Of a stretch of 8,580 nucleotides of DNA, positions 5,702 through 8,580 are shown in pieces. Positions within the stretch are counted from its first letter, which is position 1; each line of letters opens with the position of its first letter. Location of the stretch: contig JACCTM010000281.1 of assembly GCA_013812385.1 (NCBI GenBank), positions 1 to 8,580 on the forward strand, given 5' to 3'. Source of the stretch: Geodermatophilaceae bacterium. Lineage in GTDB: Bacteria; Actinomycetota; Actinomycetes; Mycobacteriales; Geodermatophilaceae. The notes under the pieces were generated by a model. That model saw only the letters and a list, made by a program, of their open reading frames with translations. It was not told the DNA's origin and searched no databases. The translations under genes and the position numbers were made by a program.

Positions 5702-6561
5702 TCACGTTCGTGGGTCCTGGACGGGTTCCACGGACCAGAGGGCTTGCCTCGAGGCGACATCGTCCATCGGAGCATCGGGCACCTCGACTTCGGCGACGAC
5801 CGGCGGCTCTGCAGGGGCACTGGGGACGTCACTGAACACAGGTGCCTCCGCCCCACCGACGATGATGATCGACGAATCGGTTGTGCTCGGTGCCCCGCGG
5901 CCGCGTCCGCCAGCGGCTCCCCGATGTCAGCGCCCGCTTCCGCCTGGGTAATCGGTACCGGTGGGTGCACGTCCAAGCCCGGCGGGATCGGCTGCGGATT
6001 GAGCTGCACGTCTGAGCCGAACGGCACGTCTGCCGGAGCGTGATCCGGGGTCGGAAATTGGTCAGGATCGACGGTCGAGACAAAGCCAACCGACGTGTGC
6101 GGATCCGATGCCATGACTGGCTCGAATGCGCCGTCCGGTGCTCCGACGTCAACGTCGCCGGTCGGGACAATCCGACTGTCGTGTGCGGATCCGAATCCGA
6201 CACCGGCTCGAAGGCCCCCGTCCGGCGCGCCGACCGCATTTCCGCCTGCCGCGCCGGCTCCGGAGATGCCGGACTCGAGGTCGAGGCTGGTGAAGTTGGC
6301 CACCACCGTGGCGTTGAACCTCACGTAGAGGCCCTCACTGAATTCGAGGTTCGCCTGGCCGGACGGCGTGCTGATCGTCGCGGATCCGGCCGTGAACTCC
6401 CCCGGCTGGGTTTGGGAATCGCCGCCCTGGCCGCCTGAGGCCGCGGCGAAATCCGCTGCTGAGGGAAGGGCGCCGGATTCGCGCTGGCCACCCAGTTGGT
6501 TCCCCGAACCGCAGGCGGTGGCCAGCGCCAGGATGATGACTGCCGCAGCGATGCGTCTCAT
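5702..6561 (-). CDS. Putative acidic, proline-rich lipoprotein, apparently frameshifted
   Basis: No known family recognised. The protein starts MRRIAAAVIILALATAC: two arginines, a hydrophobic core and a lipobox-like ATAC, predicting lipidation at C17 and anchoring on the outer face of the membrane. ATG 6561 is preceded by GGGAAAG, a fair ribosome binding site. Then come a Gly/Ser/Gln-rich linker, a possible beta-rich stretch 'SATISTPSGQANLEFSEG' (about 60-77), and an acidic Pro/Ala/Val-rich region with two 29-residue repeats (110-138, 139-167) that share VGAPDG. The opening frame would run on antisense through the SnoaL-like gene to 5392 with Arg/Ser-rich, unlikely protein. A one-base shift to -1 at a G4 run (plus strand 5893-5896) restores an acidic, Pro/Val-rich frame (63 more residues, ending EPVQDPRT), with a stop at 5702 just after the convergent gene's end. 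The corrected length is about 286 residues. Either a sequencing error or a real mutation is possible. Confidence 0.65.
6061..6147 (-). repeat. 87-bp tandem repeat in lipoprotein gene, copy B
   Basis: This in-frame unit of 29 codons reads VGAPDGAFEPVMASDPHTSV and continues with GFVSTVDPD. It directly follows copy A on the coding strand. After correcting one inserted G and one missing T in copy A, the two copies agree at 68 of 87 positions, and many differences are synonymous in this frame. Confidence 0.75.
6148..6234 (-). repeat. 87-bp tandem repeat in lipoprotein gene, copy A with compensating indels
   Basis: This copy is the same total length as copy B. It has five G where copy B implies four (plus-strand C-run 6215-6219) and two T where copy B has three (plus-strand 6169-6170). 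Between these points it reads GLRAGVGFGSAHDSRI in the open frame. In the copy B frame the same bases would read AFEPVSDSDPHTTVG, which matches copy B closely. Confidence 0.75.
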
Positions 6562-6775
6562 TACTTTCCCGTCGGTCTCGAGAATCGCCCGGAAGGGGCG
6601 GTGGTGGCAGGACTGTGCGGGAACCCGGTTTAGGCGCGGTATAGCTGCGGTTCCGACCGCATCCGGTCAGCAGAACCAGCCGCCCCAGCGGCCGCTGCGG
6701 GTGCGTAGACCGTGCGGACGGTTACGTTCCGGTAACGGTGGAAGGATTACGGGCGCTCCGGACGCTGCAGATGCC
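6562..6775. promoter_or_regulatory. Divergent intergenic region, lipoprotein / MFS transporter
   Basis: These 214 bp lie between two divergent genes and should hold both promoters. A perfect inverted repeat TGCGGT-TCCG-ACCGCA (6646-6661) lies next to TATAG (6640-6644). A second, weaker inverted repeat, GTTAC-GTTCCG-GTAAC (6721-6736), lies 40 bp before the MFS start. Both have operator-like form. No standard -35/-10 pair could be assigned to either gene, and no regulator gene is adjacent. Confidence 0.4.
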
Positions 6776-7975
6776 GTGCGCCACGATGGACTGCCCCGGG
6801 CGGTTCTGGCCGGATGTTTCGCGGTTCTGGTCACCATGGGGTTGCTCGCCTCGTCGTACGGCCCGCTGTTTCCCTTGATCCGGGAGCAGTTCTCGCTGAG
6901 TTCGGTCGAGACCGGCTTCCTGGTCTCGGCGTTGCCGGCCGGCTCGATCGTGGCCATCATCGCCTGTGCCCGGCTGCAAGCGCGGGTCTCGACCCGGCTC
7001 CTGTTACAGGGCTCGTGCGGCTTTCTGGTCGTTGGCCTGTCCGGGTTGGCGGTGGCGCCCTGGTGGTGGTTGCTGCTGGTCAGTGGGGTGGCTATCGGAC
7101 TCGGGTACGGCGGCGCGACCACCTTGGCCAACGGGGTGATCGCTGCGGCCTACGACAGCCGGCGTTCGACCTTTCTGCTGAACCTGCAGAACGGCATCTT
7201 CGGACTGGGCGCGGTGCTCGGCCCGGTCTGCGTGGCCCTGCTGCCGGACGGTTCCGGACGACTGGCCTGGCTGGGATACATCGCTGGGGCGGTACTGGCG
7301 GCCGTACTCTTCGCCGCGCTGCCGTTGACCTCGTTGGCCAGCCCGGAGCAAATGAGCCAGTCCGAGGGACTTTCTCCGGAGAACGTGCGGTGGCGGTGGC
7401 GGTGGCCGGGGCGTGGGCCAGGGTCGGGGCGGTTGGGCGGCTTCGCGCTGTTGTTCGCCTGCTTCGTGGCAGTCGAGATCAGCACGGCAGCCTGGGCGAC
7501 AACGCATCTGGATGCCGTCGGCGCCGGCGCTACGGCGGTCGCGCTGGCCACCTCACTGTTCTACCTGGGCCTGGCCAGCGGCCGCCTCGGTGCGGCGTTG
7601 ATCGGGCTCCGCGTGGATCCCGGACCGCTGCTGGTGGGCACCACCATCCTTGCCACGGCCGCGCTGGCTCTGACCTACCTCGCTCCATTGGGCGGAGCCG
7701 CCTACCTGCTCGTCGGTCTGACCATCGGCCCGGTCTTCCCGACCGGGCTCGCCTGGGTCAGCCACGACCAAGCTCACTCCCGGCATCCCATCGCGACTGT
7801 GTTGGTCGTCGGCAACCTCGGCGGCTTCTTGCTGCCACCGGTGGTCGGTGCCGTGATCGCTGTACTCGGCGCACAAGCCGCCCCGTTGCCGATCGCGATA
7901 ACCTGCGCCCTCGGCGCGGTCGTCGCCGTTGCGCTGGTCCGCGGGGCTCGTCAAAGCCAGTCGGTTCCCGCCTGA
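6776..7975 (+). CDS. MFS transporter, FucP-like
   Basis: 399 residues with about 12 hydrophobic segments and a polar central loop (about 187-220), the normal plan of major facilitator superfamily carriers in the inner membrane. TM1 starts at about residue 8. Distinctive stretches are DSRRSTFLLNLQNGIFGLG (127-145) followed by a GP, VAVEISTAAWATTHL (231-245) and FYLGLASGRLGA (262-273). The N-x-FG-x-GA-x-x-GP and E-x-S-x-x-x-W patterns resemble FucP-type (sugar/H+ symport) and MFSD4-like carriers, but the substrate is unknown. GTG 6776 is the in-frame start nearest the first membrane helix. No good Shine-Dalgarno sequence precedes it, and an earlier start within about 60 bp cannot be excluded. 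The frame is open much further upstream, but there it is antisense to the lipoprotein gene. The central loop contains the unusual run RWRWRW. Confidence 0.85.
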   Translation: MRHDGLPRAVLAGCFAVLVTMGLLASSYGPLFPLIREQFSLSSVETGFLVSALPAGSIVAIIACARLQARVSTRLLLQGSCGFLVVGLSGLAVAPWWWLLLVSGVAIGLGYGGATTLANGVIAAAYDSRRSTFLLNLQNGIFGLGAVLGPVCVALLPDGSGRLAWLGYIAGAVLAAVLFAALPLTSLASPEQMSQSEGLSPENVRWRWRWPGRGPGSGRLGGFALLFACFVAVEISTAAWATTHLDAVGAGATAVALATSLFYLGLASGRLGAALIGLRVDPGPLLVGTTILATAALALTYLAPLGGAAYLLVGLTIGPVFPTGLAWVSHDQAHSRHPIATVLVVGNLGGFLLPPVVGAVIAVLGAQAAPLPIAITCALGAVVAVALVRGARQSQSVPA

Positions 7976-8052
7976 GCCGTTCGCCCGTGCTCGCATGGGC
8001 ATGATGGCGGTCGCGGCCGTCCGAGGCGGGTCGCTTTGCCCGAGCCGGTCCG

Positions 8053-8074
8053 GGCAGGGTGCCATCTACCGCGC
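8053..8074. repeat. 22-bp direct repeat with hairpin core, copy 1
   Basis: The core GGCA-GGG-TGCC is self-complementary, followed by a two-base variable position (AT) and CTACCGCGC. It is identical to 8094-8115 at 20 of 22 positions, with a 41-bp offset. Confidence 0.6.
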
Positions 8075-8093
8075 CCAACCGAGCCCATCGCAC

Positions 8094-8115
8094 GGCAGGG
8101 TGCCGCCTACCGCGC
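8094..8115. repeat. 22-bp direct repeat with hairpin core, copy 2
   Basis: Same unit as at 8053-8074, with GC in place of AT at the variable two bases. It lies in the 3' region shared by two convergent genes, a common place for REP-like elements. Confidence 0.6.
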
Positions 8116-8167
8116 TACAGCCAGGCGTGTGGCCCGGCTTCGGCCTCACCGTAAGGGTCAGCTGGCG

Positions 8168-8566
8168 TCACTCGTGCTGGTCGTAGGACAGCGTCAGGGT
8201 GTGCGTGCCGTCCTCATGGCGCTCGATCTCGGCCGTGCCGGACAACCCGGTTAGCTCAGCGGTGCCCGACGAGTCCATGATCACAACTTCGGAGCTACCG
8301 GCGCCCTGAGCCATATGAGCGTTGTGCCGCAGGATGAAACTTCCCCGCCGCCCGGCCAGGGTCGCCTCGACGCGCTCGTAGCCGGTGTAGGCCGCAGATC
8401 CCTGCAGCGCGTGGGCCATGACCATCTCGCCCCGGCTGGTTCCCTCGAGGTCACCGGTGAACCGCTTGACGAACGTCGTCCGTACGATCCGGGCGCCCTC
8501 GACGTCCAGCACCTCCTGCTCGTCCCAGCTGTCGAAATCGAACGCGGCGGTGATCTGTGTCGGCAT
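8168..8566 (-). CDS. DUF3224 family protein
   Basis: 132 residues, typical of DUF3224, a small family of predicted beta-barrel proteins of unknown function. Family features are the N-terminal 'AAFDFDSWDEQEV' (7-19), alternating polar/hydrophobic strands, 'TSRGEMVMAHA' (43-53), 'AGRRGSFILRHNAHM' (71-85), 'IMDSSGTAELTGLSGTAEIE' (96-115) and the closing 'DGTHTLTLSYD' (118-128). There is no signal peptide or membrane segment, so it is probably cytoplasmic. The ATG at 8566 is 14 bp from the window edge, so its promoter and any upstream partner are out of view. It is convergent with the MFS gene. The family call is firm; no function is proposed. Confidence 0.85.
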   Translation of the reverse strand: MPTQITAAFDFDSWDEQEVLDVEGARIVRTTFVKRFTGDLEGTSRGEMVMAHALQGSAAYTGYERVEATLAGRRGSFILRHNAHMAQGAGSSEVVIMDSSGTAELTGLSGTAEIERHEDGTHTLTLSYDQHE

Positions 8567-8580
8567 GCCCTATGTCTATC

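Larger units (their letters stand above)
7976..8167. other. Convergent intergenic region with a short direct repeat
   Basis: These 192 bp lie between the end of the MFS gene and the end of the DUF3224 gene. No coding frame is credible. No strong terminator with a T-run was found on either strand. The notable content is the pair of 22-bp repeats at 8053-8074 and 8094-8115. Confidence 0.55.

Noticed and set aside
6368..6775. Upstream in-frame extension of the MFS transporter.
   Set aside because: It would overlap the lipoprotein start antisense and add about 136 residues without transporter features; the first membrane helix starts just after 6776.
6814..8004. Second long plus-strand frame inside the MFS gene.
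   Set aside because: Arg/Gly-rich without membrane helices; it is the shifted frame of the transporter.
8131..8146. GGC-TTCG-GCC hairpin as terminator of the MFS or DUF3224 gene.
   Set aside because: The stem is only 3 bp and no T-run follows on either strand.
1..8580. A new multi-gene defence or mobile system.
   Set aside because: No nuclease, helicase, transposase, integrase, toxin-antitoxin or reverse transcriptase was recognised; the genes belong to ordinary metabolic or unknown-function families with independent transcription units.

Overview
The window is high-GC, densely coded DNA that reads as the chromosome of an actinomycete (Actinomycetota). The evidence is strong G/C bias at third codon positions, GTG starts, start codons without Shine-Dalgarno sequences but with TANNNT hexamers 6-8 nt upstream (leaderless style), and the gene families present: DUF664, CaiB-type racemase, an actinobacterial uridine-kinase-like protein, DUF3224 and OtsA/OtsB. 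A genus cannot be assigned from the sequence alone.

Layout. 1-180 (-): N-terminus of an ABC exporter running off the left edge. 181-472: non-coding, with two copies of a 61-bp element that has inverted-repeat ends. 473-1144 (-): uridine-kinase-like protein whose Walker A loop is destroyed. 1192-1719 (-): DinB/DUF664 protein. 1790-1838: strong hairpin with a T-run, the likely terminator of the trehalose genes. 1838-2638 (-): otsB. 2730-4154 (-): otsA. 4155-4213: short divergent promoter region. 4214-5320 (+): alpha-methylacyl-CoA racemase-like CaiB/BaiF protein. 5317-5697 (+): SnoaL/NTF2-like protein with a start/stop overlap. 5702-6561 (-): acidic, proline-rich lipoprotein carrying an 87-bp tandem duplication and apparent frameshifts. 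6562-6775: divergent intergenic region with inverted repeats. 6776-7975 (+): FucP-like MFS transporter. 7976-8167: non-coding, with a 22-bp direct repeat. 8168-8566 (-): DUF3224 protein.

How the genes work together. OtsA and OtsB form the complete two-step trehalose pathway (UDP-glucose + glucose-6-phosphate to trehalose-6-phosphate to trehalose), transcribed otsA then otsB and probably ended by the 1790-1838 hairpin. The racemase and SnoaL-like genes form a tightly coupled two-gene unit. The other genes look like independent housekeeping or accessory functions.

No defence system, CRISPR array, prophage, insertion sequence, tRNA or rRNA was seen, and nothing assembles into a clearly new multi-gene system. 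The most notable points are the lipoprotein gene, where three single-base homopolymer differences can be read directly from its internal repeat and its downstream frame; the kinase-family protein without a P-loop lysine; and two unrelated families of short intergenic repeats.
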